Shown: one piece after another, positions 24,994-33,136 of the stretch | How the letters are laid out: the number at the start of each line of letters is the position of its first letter | Numbering within the stretch: the first letter of the stretch is position 1 | Origin: Pelobacter sp. | Lineage (GTDB): Bacteria > Desulfobacterota > Desulfuromonadia > Geobacterales > Pseudopelobacteraceae | Reading direction: 5' to 3' | Length of the DNA: 64,000 nucleotides | NCBI GenBank assembly: GCA_030824515.1 | Contig: JAVBXN010000057.1 | Span: 1-64,000, forward strand | Translations under genes and position numbers: made by a program | Notes under the pieces: generated by a model | What the model was told of the DNA's origin: nothing | Seen by the model: the letters and a program-made list of their open reading frames with translations, nothing else | Database searches by the model: none

Positions 24994-25371
24994 ATGATAC
25001 AGATTGATTTTGATAAAATGGGGGGACTGATTCCCGCCGTCATCCAGGATTACCAGAACGGCGAAGTATTGATGGTGGCCTTCATGGACAAAAAGACCCT
25101 GGATCTGACCCTGAAGGACGGCAAGACCTGGTTCTTCAGCCGTACCCGCAACAAATACTGGATGAAAGGCGAGGAGTCCGGCAACACCCAGGATGTGATG
25201 GAGGTTCTGACCGACTGCGACGCCGACACGGTGGTCATCAAGGTCAGGCAGAACGGGCCGGCCGCCTGCCACACCGGCAACCGCAGCTGTTTCTATGTAA
25301 AATGGGAGAACGGCGAATGGGTGGAACACTCCAACCCGTTGTTCGACCCCAACGAAGTCTATAAAAAATAA
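24994..25371 (+). CDS. hisI: Phosphoribosyl-AMP cyclohydrolase
   Basis: 125 residues; GGAGG lies 8 nt before the ATG. It catalyses ring opening of phosphoribosyl-AMP, the third step of histidine synthesis. Diagnostic strings are VLMVAFMDKKTLDLTL, WFFSRTRNKYWMKGEES (with W and K/E substrate residues), the metal site DCDADTVVIKV (DxDxD-type) and ACHTGNRSCFY. It is the monofunctional form without the HisE pyrophosphatase domain. hisG follows 26 nt downstream, so the two form an operon fragment; other his genes are not in the window. Confidence 0.95.
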   Translation: MIQIDFDKMGGLIPAVIQDYQNGEVLMVAFMDKKTLDLTLKDGKTWFFSRTRNKYWMKGEESGNTQDVMEVLTDCDADTVVIKVRQNGPAACHTGNRSCFYVKWENGEWVEHSNPLFDPNEVYKK

Positions 25372-25397
25372 ACCAGCATGTTTTTGGAGGGGTGTAA

Positions 25398-26273
25398 ATG
25401 AGCAACCTTTTGAACTTCGGTATCCCGAAAGGGAGCCTGGAAGATGCAACCGTCGGCCTGTTCAAAAAAGCCGGCTGGCAGATCAGCATCTCGTCGCGCA
25501 GCTATTTCCCGGGCGTCGATGACGCCGAGATGAACTGCAAACTGATCCGTCCGCAGGAGATGGCCAAATATGTCGAGCGCGGCACGATCGACGCCGGCAT
25601 CGCCGGCCGCGACTGGGTGCGCGAGAACGACTCCGACGTAGTCGAAGTCTGCGAAATGGTCTACTCCAAGGTATCGCGCCGCCCCGCCCGCTGGGTGCTG
25701 GTAGTCAACGCCGACTCCAAGGTGCAAAAACCGGAGGATCTTCACGGCGCTACCATTTCCACCGAACTGGTCGGCTTTACCAAGCGCTACTTTGCGGAGC
25801 GGGATATCCCGGTCAACGTCGAGTTTTCCTGGGGCGCGACCGAAGCCAAGGTTGTTGACGGGCTGTGCGACGCCATCGTCGAAGTTACCGAAACCGGTTC
25901 GACCATCAAGGCCAACGGCCTGCGCATCGTCTGCGAGCTGATGGAGTCCGTGCCGGTCCTGCTGGCCAGCAAATCCGCCTGGGCCGATCCCTGGAAACGC
26001 GAAAAGATCGAGCAGATCGCCACGCTGCTGAAATCTTCACTGGCCGCCGAAGGCATGGTCGGGCTCAAGATGAATGTGCCGGCCGACAAGATCAAAGCGA
26101 TCACCAGCGTGCTGCCGAGCCTGAAGAACCCGACCGTATCCCATCTCTACAACTCCGACTGGCTCTCGATCGAGAGCATCCTCTCCGAGAAAGAGGTGCG
26201 GCGCGTCGTGCCCGAGCTTTTAAAACTGGGCGCCGAGGGCATCATCGAGTATCCGCTGAACAAGATCATCTAG
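25398..26273 (+). CDS. hisG: ATP phosphoribosyltransferase, long form with regulatory domain
   Basis: 291 residues; GGAGGGGTGTAA precedes the ATG. It condenses ATP and PRPP in the first committed step of histidine synthesis. The catalytic part begins [20 protein letters not shown] and has [13 protein letters not shown] and the phosphate loop region [15 protein letters not shown]. From about 215 to the end is the C-terminal ACT-like domain ([29 protein letters not shown]) typical of the histidine-inhibited, HisZ-independent long form. It is transcribed with hisI. Confidence 0.95.
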   Translation: MSNLLNFGIPKGSLEDATVGLFKKAGWQISISSRSYFPGVDDAEMNCKLIRPQEMAKYVERGTIDAGIAGRDWVRENDSDVVEVCEMVYSKVSRRPARWVLVVNADSKVQKPEDLHGATISTELVGFTKRYFAERDIPVNVEFSWGATEAKVVDGLCDAIVEVTETGSTIKANGLRIVCELMESVPVLLASKSAWADPWKREKIEQIATLLKSSLAAEGMVGLKMNVPADKIKAITSVLPSLKNPTVSHLYNSDWLSIESILSEKEVRRVVPELLKLGAEGIIEYPLNKII

Positions 26274-26281
26274 AATAGAGA

Positions 26282-26314
26282 CACCGCGGACTCCGATCGG
26301 ATCACTCCGCGGTG
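26282..26314 (+). promoter_or_regulatory. Stem-loop between hisG and prfA
   Basis: CACCGCGGA pairs perfectly with TCCGCGGTG over a 15-nt loop that itself contains CCGATCGG. There is no T-run. The stem ends 15 nt before the prfA start, near where its ribosome site would be, so it may attenuate or process the message. Confidence 0.55.
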
Positions 26315-26329
26315 ATGGATTGAACCGGT

Positions 26330-27397
26330 ATGTTGCTAGACAAGATAGAAGAACTGGAGCGTCGCTACCAGGAGCTGGAAGCACTGCTCTCCGACCCGTC
26401 GGTCATCTCCAACCAGCCAGAGTTCCGCAAGTTTTCCCGCGAGCATTCCGACCTGACCGATCTGGTGACGGCTTATCGCCGCTATCGCAAGGTACTGGGC
26501 GAAATCGAGGAAAATCGCGAGATGCTGTCCGAACCGGACATGAAGGAAATGGCCGAGGAGGAGCTGAAGGTTCTGGAAGCCGAACAGAACCAGCTTGAAG
26601 CCGACATCCAGCTGCTGCTGCTGCCCAAGGATCCCAACGACAACAAGAGCGTCATCCTGGAAATCCGCGCCGGCACCGGCGGCGATGAATCGGCGCTCTT
26701 CGCCGGCGACCTGTTCCGCATGTATTCGCGCTTTGCCGATACCAACCGCTGGCGGGTAGAGACCATTTCGGCCTCCGAATCGGAGCGGGGCGGCTTCAAG
26801 GAGATCATCGCTTCGGTCGAGGGAGAAGGGGTCTTTGCCAAGCTCAAGTACGAATCCGGCACGCACCGCGTGCAGCGCGTTCCGGAGACCGAGGCCCAGG
26901 GACGCATCCACACCAGCGCCTGCACCGTGGCGATCATGCCCGAGGCGGAGGACGTGGATATCGACATCAACCCGACCGATCTGAAGATCGATGTCTACCG
27001 TTCATCCGGGGCCGGCGGCCAGCACGTCAACACCACCGACTCGGCCGTGCGCATCACCCACCTGCCCACCGGCACGGTGGTGGCCTGCCAGGAAGAACGC
27101 AGCCAGATCAAGAACCGGGCCAAGGCCATGAAAGTACTCAAGACCCGCATCCTGGATACGATCCAGCAGGCCCATAACGACAAGCTGGCCGCGGACCGCA
27201 AGCAGCAGGTCGGTTCCGGGGACCGTTCCGAACGCATCCGCACCTACAATTTCCCCCAGGGGCGCATGACCGACCACCGCATCGGGTTGACGCTCTACCG
27301 CCTGGATTCGATCATGGCGGGAGACATCGCCGAGATTGCCGATGCGCTGCGGGCATATTACCAGATGGAAGCGCTGAAGGCGCAGAGCGAGTCATAA
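26330..27397 (+). CDS. prfA: Peptide chain release factor 1
   Basis: 355 residues. It releases finished peptides at UAA and UAG. The catalytic GGQ lies in [18 protein letters not shown] near 228, preceded by the domain-2 region with the [12 protein letters not shown] strand. A C-terminal helix with [18 protein letters not shown] is typical of class I factors, and the length matches RF1. No strong Shine-Dalgarno is visible before the ATG, and the hairpin 15 nt upstream may affect initiation. The adjacent prmC gene common in other bacteria does not follow; the next gene converges. Confidence 0.95.
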   Translation: MLLDKIEELERRYQELEALLSDPSVISNQPEFRKFSREHSDLTDLVTAYRRYRKVLGEIEENREMLSEPDMKEMAEEELKVLEAEQNQLEADIQLLLLPKDPNDNKSVILEIRAGTGGDESALFAGDLFRMYSRFADTNRWRVETISASESERGGFKEIIASVEGEGVFAKLKYESGTHRVQRVPETEAQGRIHTSACTVAIMPEAEDVDIDINPTDLKIDVYRSSGAGGQHVNTTDSAVRITHLPTGTVVACQEERSQIKNRAKAMKVLKTRILDTIQQAHNDKLAADRKQQVGSGDRSERIRTYNFPQGRMTDHRIGLTLYRLDSIMAGDIAEIADALRAYYQMEALKAQSES

Positions 27398-27422
27398 CGG
27401 CACACTTTTCAGCTAGCCACAA

Positions 27423-27454
27423 TAAACGGGGCGCCCGACCAGGCGCCCCGTTTA
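27423..27454. terminator. Bidirectional terminator between prfA and the SNF2 gene
   Basis: TAAACGGGGCGCC pairs with GGCGCCCCGTTTA around CGACCA, with T/A-rich flanks on both sides. It serves the two convergent genes. Confidence 0.85.
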
Positions 27455-27478
27455 TGTTTAAGATCGATGATTCCCGCC

Positions 27479-30400
27479 TCACCCCAGCAGAAAATCAAAA
27501 TCCTCCCTGGTCAGACCGGCGCCTCCGTCGGCCGCCCCCTCATCCAGTATCGCCTTGTACAGCTTAAGCTTCTGCTCCTTCAGCAGCATCATCTTCTCCT
27601 CGATCGTGTGGCGCATCACCAGGCGGGTAATAGTGACCTGGCGGGTCTGCCCGATGCGATGAGCACGGTCGGAGGCCTGATTCTCAACGGCCGGGTTCCA
27701 CCACGGGTCAAGATGATAGACATAGGTGGCGCGGGTCAGGTTGAGCCCCTTGCCCCCCGCTTTCAGGCTGATCAGGAATACGATCGGAATCTCGGAGCTC
27801 TGGAAGGAGTTCACCAGATTTTTTCTCTGCGGCACCGGCGTGGAGCCGTCCAGGCGCAGATAGAGGAAACCATGTTTTTTCAGCCCAGCTTCGACAATAT
27901 CGAGATAGCTGGTGAACTGCGAGAAAACAAGCGCACAGTGCCCTTCGTCACGCAACTCGTCCAGCTGTTCCAGCAGAAACTCCAGCTTGGGAGAGGTGTC
28001 GGGAGCGCCCGGCAGCGCCAGTACCGGAGCCAGACAGATCTGCCGCAGCCTCAAAATAGCGGTCAGCGCAATGATGCGGGCCTGGCCGGGGGAACGGTTG
28101 GCAAAGGCTTCTTCTATCTGCTTGCGCACCTCTTCGACGGTACGCTGGTAAAAGACCTTCTGCCGGGGCGACAACTCCAGGTGAATATCGGTTTCGATCT
28201 TGTCCGGCAGGTCGGCCACGATCAGCTGTTTGTTGCGCCTGAGCAGAAACGGGCGCGTCCGGTTCAGCAGCGTATCAATGCCCACCTGCCCCCTGTTTCC
28301 GATGGTACGGCCGAATTCCTCGGGTGTCCCCAAAAGACCGGGCAGGCAGAGATCCATGATCGCATAGTACTCTTCGACGCGATTCTCCACCGGAGTACCG
28401 GTCAGAGCCAGTTTGAACGCGCCGTTCAGCCGGCGCACCGCACAGCTGGTGGCCGCCTGCAGATTCTTGACGGTCTGGGCCTCATCGAAGATGATCACAT
28501 TGAATCGCAGCTCGGTCAGTTTTTCGATGTCGCGCTGGACGATGCCATAGCTGGTCAGGATAATATCGCAGCCGGCAAAAGCGGAGATCGAACGGCCCGA
28601 TCCGGTATAGCTCATCAGCGATGCGCCGGGGAAGAACCTGTTAAGCTCACTCTCCCAGTTGAACAGCAGCGATGGCGGCACCACGATCAGATGCGGCATA
28701 CCCGGCCCGGCGCCGGAGATGATGGTTCCATCGGCGATTCCTGCCAGAAGCGAGATCCCCTGAACGGTCTTGCCCAATCCCATGTCATCGGCCAGACAGG
28801 CTCCAAAGCGGTGTTCGTAGAGGAATCCGAGCCAACGGTAACCGTCGCGCTGGTAGGGGCGCAATGTGGCAATCAGTCCGCCCGGCAGCGGACGTTCGGA
28901 AACGGAGTCAAAGTTCAGCAGGCTCTCCATCACCCTGGCATCGTCCGGCGCAAGTCGCACCGTGACTCCATGCCGGCGTAACTGCAGCCAGTCCAGAATC
29001 TGCAGACGCGGGATGCGAACCGCCTGCTGCTCCCCCTTCTTGCGGCGCTTGCCGGGAGCGGCCGTACCGACCAGCATCGCCAGGATCCGCGCATTGATAT
29101 CATCGAGAAGGATCATCCGGCCATCGCGCTGCAGGATGCCGACCGACGCCAGGCGTTGCAACTCCTCCTCTTTCAGCAACTCGCCGTCGCAGCGGATCTC
29201 GGGACGCAGTTCAAACCAGTCCAGCGAACTGCTGGTGGCATCCAATGCAAAGTCCCAATTCGCGGTCTGCAGAGGCTCATTCCCCAGCAGCAGCAGAAAT
29301 CCGCTCCGCTGGAGCCGGCCGGCCAGTTCCGGCAGCAATGCCAGCAAATCATCACGCCTGACGTTGATCTCACCCGGACGGCTGCCGGTATCAAAGGCAT
29401 CCACTCCAAACAGTTCGTAAAGAATTTGCAGCATACGGAGCTGTGACAGACGGTCATCCCTGGCAAAAATCCAGCCGTCATTGGCGGCTTGCACCATCAG
29501 CGGCTGCCGTATGCTCTCCTCGGCCATTGCCGTCAACAACTGGCGCGCATCGCTTTTGACCCGGCGCTTGACGTAGTCCGGGCCACTGAGCGCGTTCTTG
29601 ATTACGTTCTTGCGGGCAGAGGGTGTTTCAGCGGAGGCCAGTTCAAAGCAGGTCTCCATGATCGTACGCACCCGTTTTTTTGCCTTGAGCGGCCCGGACA
29701 GGCCCAAGCGGTAGCGCGGATCAAAAAAACGGAACAGATCATGGGCAAAGCTGTACAGGCGGGTCTCGCATGCCACCAGCGGAACCATTTCAATGACAGG
29801 CGTTTCCAGTGTGGCCGGCAATTCCAGCAGATAGGTCGGCAGCACACACTTGGAAATATCGGCAACAGCGGCTTCGTAAAAAAAGATCACCGACTCGCTG
29901 AACTTAGGCAGCATCTGCGGATCAAGCCTCAAAGCCAGGGCATTGAATTTTTCCGGTGTTACAATAATCCGGTTTGCTCCGCGTTGCAGCGGTTCCTCCG
30001 CAGTGGAATCAAAATCATCATAGCCATCATCATAGTCGTCATCGAAGTCGTCATCAAAATCATCAGTTAAGTTGCCATCCCCTTCAAAATTGCCGAGCTC
30101 ATCATACTCCTCCTCGTTCATCAGCTTGTCCTGGATGTTGTCCCAAACCGTCCAGACTTCCCTGTTCAACAATGGGTGGATCGTGCCCGCTTCCGGATCG
30201 AGCAGCACTTCATGGGCTGTGATGGTTTTTTCGGGCAGGGGGTTGTTGCCGTCGAGCGTGCGGGATATGACTATCCGTCCGGCCGTCAGCGCAAAGGTGA
30301 GACAGGCGCGCTTCGGCAAATCGGCGCGGATAGCCAGGGTGGTCTCGACTCCGGACAGGTCGCGGTACACGATCGGATAGGAACCGTTGGTCAACGACAC

Positions 30401-31102
30401 GAAAGTGGAAAGGTACTGGATTTTTGATTCGTAATAAGGCACTCGTTGCAGGTATTCGGCAATATCGGGGGGCACACCGTTTGTCCAGCGGTGGAGCTGT
30501 TCCGAATCATGCTTGATCGAACCACGCAGCCTGCCGAAGCAATCTTCCAATACCAGCCTGATCCGTTTTCTATCCAGCGGGATTGCGATCGGACAAGAGT
30601 TACCGGCCGGGACGGGAAAGTATTCATCGGCTATTCTCGAGTGGTTTTTCAATATTGGCGGGCGTGGGTCAACGGCATCATTTATCTGTTCAAGCGGGGC
30701 CAGGTCGGAAATACCTGCCAGATCTGCCAGATTCCGCAACACCTGACCGCTGATCCTGACGTGGGGAAAAGAACCTGGTGACAGCAGACGTTTAAGCTGA
30801 ATCCAGGTGATGACGGTATGCGGACACTGCGCATCCGGTGTCCAGTGCCGACAGTCGCAATAAATCGAGATCCGGCCATATTCGCTTATCGTAACATTCG
30901 CGCCATCCGTGCAAACCAGCGTCAGAATAGTTTTATCGGGGGTATTCCATTCGGCGCGGACAACCATGCTTACATCGCATTTATTGATGGCCTGCATGAT
31001 GTGTGACCTGGAAGCCAGCAGATAGAGCTCGCCCGGTAATACTTGCTGAAGCAGCTTCAATGGGGTGGGTAGTTGGGGATGTGGCGCGGGATCATTCATC
31101 AT
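27479..31102 (-). CDS. SNF2-family helicase with N-terminal SWIM zinc finger
   Basis: 1207 residues. A SWIM-type zinc motif CDCRHWTPDAQCPH lies near residue 83. A strikingly acidic run at about 350-368 (DDFDDDFDDDYDDGYDDFD) follows. The SNF2 ATPase occupies about 745-1190: DDMGLGKTVQG (Walker A), FDEAQTVKN (DEAQ box), LTGTPVENRVEEYYAIMD, and motifs V/VI SLKAGGKGLNLTRATYV and DRAHRIGQTRQVTITR. Such bacterial proteins (HepA/RapA-like group) move on DNA using ATP and may act in transcription recycling or repair. A lone copy with a weak ribosome site at the start. It diverges from the YkgJ-like gene. Confidence 0.85.
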   Translation of the reverse strand: MMNDPAPHPQLPTPLKLLQQVLPGELYLLASRSHIMQAINKCDVSMVVRAEWNTPDKTILTLVCTDGANVTISEYGRISIYCDCRHWTPDAQCPHTVITWIQLKRLLSPGSFPHVRISGQVLRNLADLAGISDLAPLEQINDAVDPRPPILKNHSRIADEYFPVPAGNSCPIAIPLDRKRIRLVLEDCFGRLRGSIKHDSEQLHRWTNGVPPDIAEYLQRVPYYESKIQYLSTFVSLTNGSYPIVYRDLSGVETTLAIRADLPKRACLTFALTAGRIVISRTLDGNNPLPEKTITAHEVLLDPEAGTIHPLLNREVWTVWDNIQDKLMNEEEYDELGNFEGDGNLTDDFDDDFDDDYDDGYDDFDSTAEEPLQRGANRIIVTPEKFNALALRLDPQMLPKFSESVIFFYEAAVADISKCVLPTYLLELPATLETPVIEMVPLVACETRLYSFAHDLFRFFDPRYRLGLSGPLKAKKRVRTIMETCFELASAETPSARKNVIKNALSGPDYVKRRVKSDARQLLTAMAEESIRQPLMVQAANDGWIFARDDRLSQLRMLQILYELFGVDAFDTGSRPGEINVRRDDLLALLPELAGRLQRSGFLLLLGNEPLQTANWDFALDATSSSLDWFELRPEIRCDGELLKEEELQRLASVGILQRDGRMILLDDINARILAMLVGTAAPGKRRKKGEQQAVRIPRLQILDWLQLRRHGVTVRLAPDDARVMESLLNFDSVSERPLPGGLIATLRPYQRDGYRWLGFLYEHRFGACLADDMGLGKTVQGISLLAGIADGTIISGAGPGMPHLIVVPPSLLFNWESELNRFFPGASLMSYTGSGRSISAFAGCDIILTSYGIVQRDIEKLTELRFNVIIFDEAQTVKNLQAATSCAVRRLNGAFKLALTGTPVENRVEEYYAIMDLCLPGLLGTPEEFGRTIGNRGQVGIDTLLNRTRPFLLRRNKQLIVADLPDKIETDIHLELSPRQKVFYQRTVEEVRKQIEEAFANRSPGQARIIALTAILRLRQICLAPVLALPGAPDTSPKLEFLLEQLDELRDEGHCALVFSQFTSYLDIVEAGLKKHGFLYLRLDGSTPVPQRKNLVNSFQSSEIPIVFLISLKAGGKGLNLTRATYVYHLDPWWNPAVENQASDRAHRIGQTRQVTITRLVMRHTIEEKMMLLKEQKLKLYKAILDEGAADGGAGLTREDFDFLLG

Positions 31103-31242
31103 GGATTTGTAACATTTTCACCGGTAGCAATCAAGCAGGAGAAAGCATGAACATGGCAAAGGCGGTGAAATAGCGGCGATAAATCGTTTATCAGCTCGGG
31201 ATTGCACTTTTAATTTTCTTCAGATTGTGCTACCTGTCAGGC

Positions 31243-31767
31243 ATGTCCGGTCTACTTGACAACTATAAACAGCTGGTGGACAGAATCGATGCGCTCTGCA
31301 GTGCCATAGAAGCGTCGCTGGCCGACCAGATCACCTGTTCGGAGGGTTGCAGTACCTGCTGCACCGCGATAACGCTTTTCCCGGTGGAAGCCGCCGCGCT
31401 TCGCAGCGCTCTGGAAGAGCTGCCGGAACAGGAAGCTGAAGAGATTCGGCAACACGTTGACATCCACGCCGGCAGCGAACGCTGCCCTCTGCTGTCGCGC
31501 CACCGCTGCCTGCTGTACCGGGCCCGTCCGATCATCTGCCGCACCCATGGACTGCCGATCATCTACACCGAGGGGGACATCCGCAAGAGCGACTGTTGTC
31601 CGCTCAACCTGAGCGAAGCCGAATCAGTCAGCGGGTCGAGCGTGATCGACCTGGACAAGTTGAACACGCTTTTGGTCGCAGTCAATTCCCTCTACCTCTC
31701 CAAGTCGGAGGCCGCGGAAACCGCGGAACGCCTGACTATCGTCGAAGCACTCACCAAACGGCAATAA
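31243..31767 (+). CDS. YkgJ-family cysteine-cluster protein
   Basis: 174 residues from the ATG at 31243 (CAGGC upstream; an ATG 6 codons earlier is an alternative). Conserved Cys are arranged as CSEGCSTCC near residue 35, then CPLLSRHRCLLYRARPIICR and SDCCPLN. This pattern defines the UPF0153/YkgJ family, thought to bind zinc or an Fe-S cluster, with no established function. It ends 5 bp before the convergent amidase gene. Confidence 0.8.
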   Translation: MSGLLDNYKQLVDRIDALCSAIEASLADQITCSEGCSTCCTAITLFPVEAAALRSALEELPEQEAEEIRQHVDIHAGSERCPLLSRHRCLLYRARPIICRTHGLPIIYTEGDIRKSDCCPLNLSEAESVSGSSVIDLDKLNTLLVAVNSLYLSKSEAAETAERLTIVEALTKRQ

Positions 31768-31772
31768 AACAA

Positions 31773-33032
31773 CTATTTCAGGCTGGAGATATAGCTGCGT
31801 ACCCCTTCCAGGATGCCTTCGGCGGCCATTTCCTGATAAGAGGCTTCTTTCAGACGGGATTCTTCCTGGGCATTGGAGAGAAACGCGCTTTCAACCAGGA
31901 TGCTCGGCATTGTCGCTCCCACCAGAACGTAAAATGGGCCCTGCTTTACACCCAGATTCTTGACATCGCTGTAACGCGCGCGGATTTTCTTGTGGAGAGA
32001 CTTCTGTACTTCATCAGCCAGATGAGCGGAGTCATTCAGTTTGTAGTTGGCCATCAGATCGAACAGAATCGCCTGCAGCACGCTGACCTTTTCCAGTGAA
32101 GTCCCATTCTCCTTGGCGGCCAGTTGCGCCACCTTGTCGGTTTTGGCCAGGTTCAGGTAATAGGTCTCTATGCCGGCCGCCGAACGATTGGGGGCGGCAT
32201 TGGCATGCACCGACAGGAACAGGTCGGCGTTGACCTTGTTGGCGATCGCTGTGCGCTCCTCCAACGGAATAAAGACATCGGTCGAACGTGTCATAACCAC
32301 ATCCAACCCCAGTTCTTCCTTTAATAAAGCCCTCAGCTTGAGACCGATCGCCAGCACGACGTCCTTTTCCTGAATGCCGCTGGGTCCGACCGCACCCGGA
32401 TCATGGCCGCCATGCCCCGGATCGACGACGACACGACGGATCTTTGAGATCGCAGTTCTTCTGGCGGGCTTGGACTTCTTTTCGACAACCGGAGGCGGTT
32501 CTTCCAGCTTCGGCACCACCATTTTTTCCGGCATGATGCTGATTGAGTCTTCCAAGCGGGAGATTTCGGTACGCCGCTCACCGCGCACATCGATTATCAG
32601 GCGGGCCGGGTCTGAGAGGGGAAAAATCTTGAAGTCCTTGATATTCTCCGTGTCGAGCACCACCCGGACCACATCGGTCTTATACTGTCCGACGCGCGCC
32701 CCCTTCAGCAATCCATCGCCAATCGTGATATCCCGTACGCCCTTGCCAAGCCTGGTGCGATTCAGATCGATATAGACCCGGCCAGGCTTGCCGGGACCCC
32801 CCTTGCCCAATTCATGGGTTTCCCAGGTAACATCCCGGTCCAGTTCGAGAGAAACCCGCGTATAATCAGGGTTTGACCAGTGTTTCATCTCATTCAGGGT
32901 CGCGGAGGGACGGATCAAAGCCGAGGTATGCTCACTGAAAACATTTTTTTTCTTCTTGGCTGCAATGGCCGGCAACGGAAGCATCAGACACGCAACAAAG
33001 AGGCAGATCAGCATGTGAAAGTATCGGTTCAT
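31773..33032 (-). CDS. N-acetylmuramoyl-L-alanine amidase with AMIN domain (AmiC type)
   Basis: 419 residues. It cuts the amide bond between MurNAc and the stem peptide in the periplasm during cell separation. A signal peptide is present (LICLFVACLMLPLPAIAA). An AMIN domain lies at about 50-150 (YTRVSLELDRDVTWE, FKIFPLSDPARLIIDVRG). The Amidase_3 domain runs from about 200 to the end: VVVDPGHGGHDPGAVGPSG holds the first zinc His, with E in PLEERTAIAN, the second His in FLSVHANA and the last E in ILVESAFLSNAQEE. No LysM is seen. It is monocistronic, convergent with the YkgJ gene. Confidence 0.9.
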   Translation of the reverse strand: MNRYFHMLICLFVACLMLPLPAIAAKKKKNVFSEHTSALIRPSATLNEMKHWSNPDYTRVSLELDRDVTWETHELGKGGPGKPGRVYIDLNRTRLGKGVRDITIGDGLLKGARVGQYKTDVVRVVLDTENIKDFKIFPLSDPARLIIDVRGERRTEISRLEDSISIMPEKMVVPKLEEPPPVVEKKSKPARRTAISKIRRVVVDPGHGGHDPGAVGPSGIQEKDVVLAIGLKLRALLKEELGLDVVMTRSTDVFIPLEERTAIANKVNADLFLSVHANAAPNRSAAGIETYYLNLAKTDKVAQLAAKENGTSLEKVSVLQAILFDLMANYKLNDSAHLADEVQKSLHKKIRARYSDVKNLGVKQGPFYVLVGATMPSILVESAFLSNAQEESRLKEASYQEMAAEGILEGVRSYISSLK

Positions 33033-33136
33033 GGGGTCGCTTGTCGTATCAACGGGATATGTTTGAAAAAGTAGCTCGTCCTTTTATCAGAAATATCCGT
33101 ATCTTTCAACTGTTACCGTACTTTTCAAGGTTCTTA

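Noticed and set aside
27467-28981. 504-codon plus-strand frame opposite the SNF2 gene
   Set aside because: Antisense to conserved SNF2 motifs, with Gln/Arg/Gly-rich shadow composition.
31147-31170. Short plus-strand frame starting with AGGAGAAAGC ATG upstream of the YkgJ gene
   Set aside because: Only seven codons long; too little to support a gene, though the ribosome site is good.
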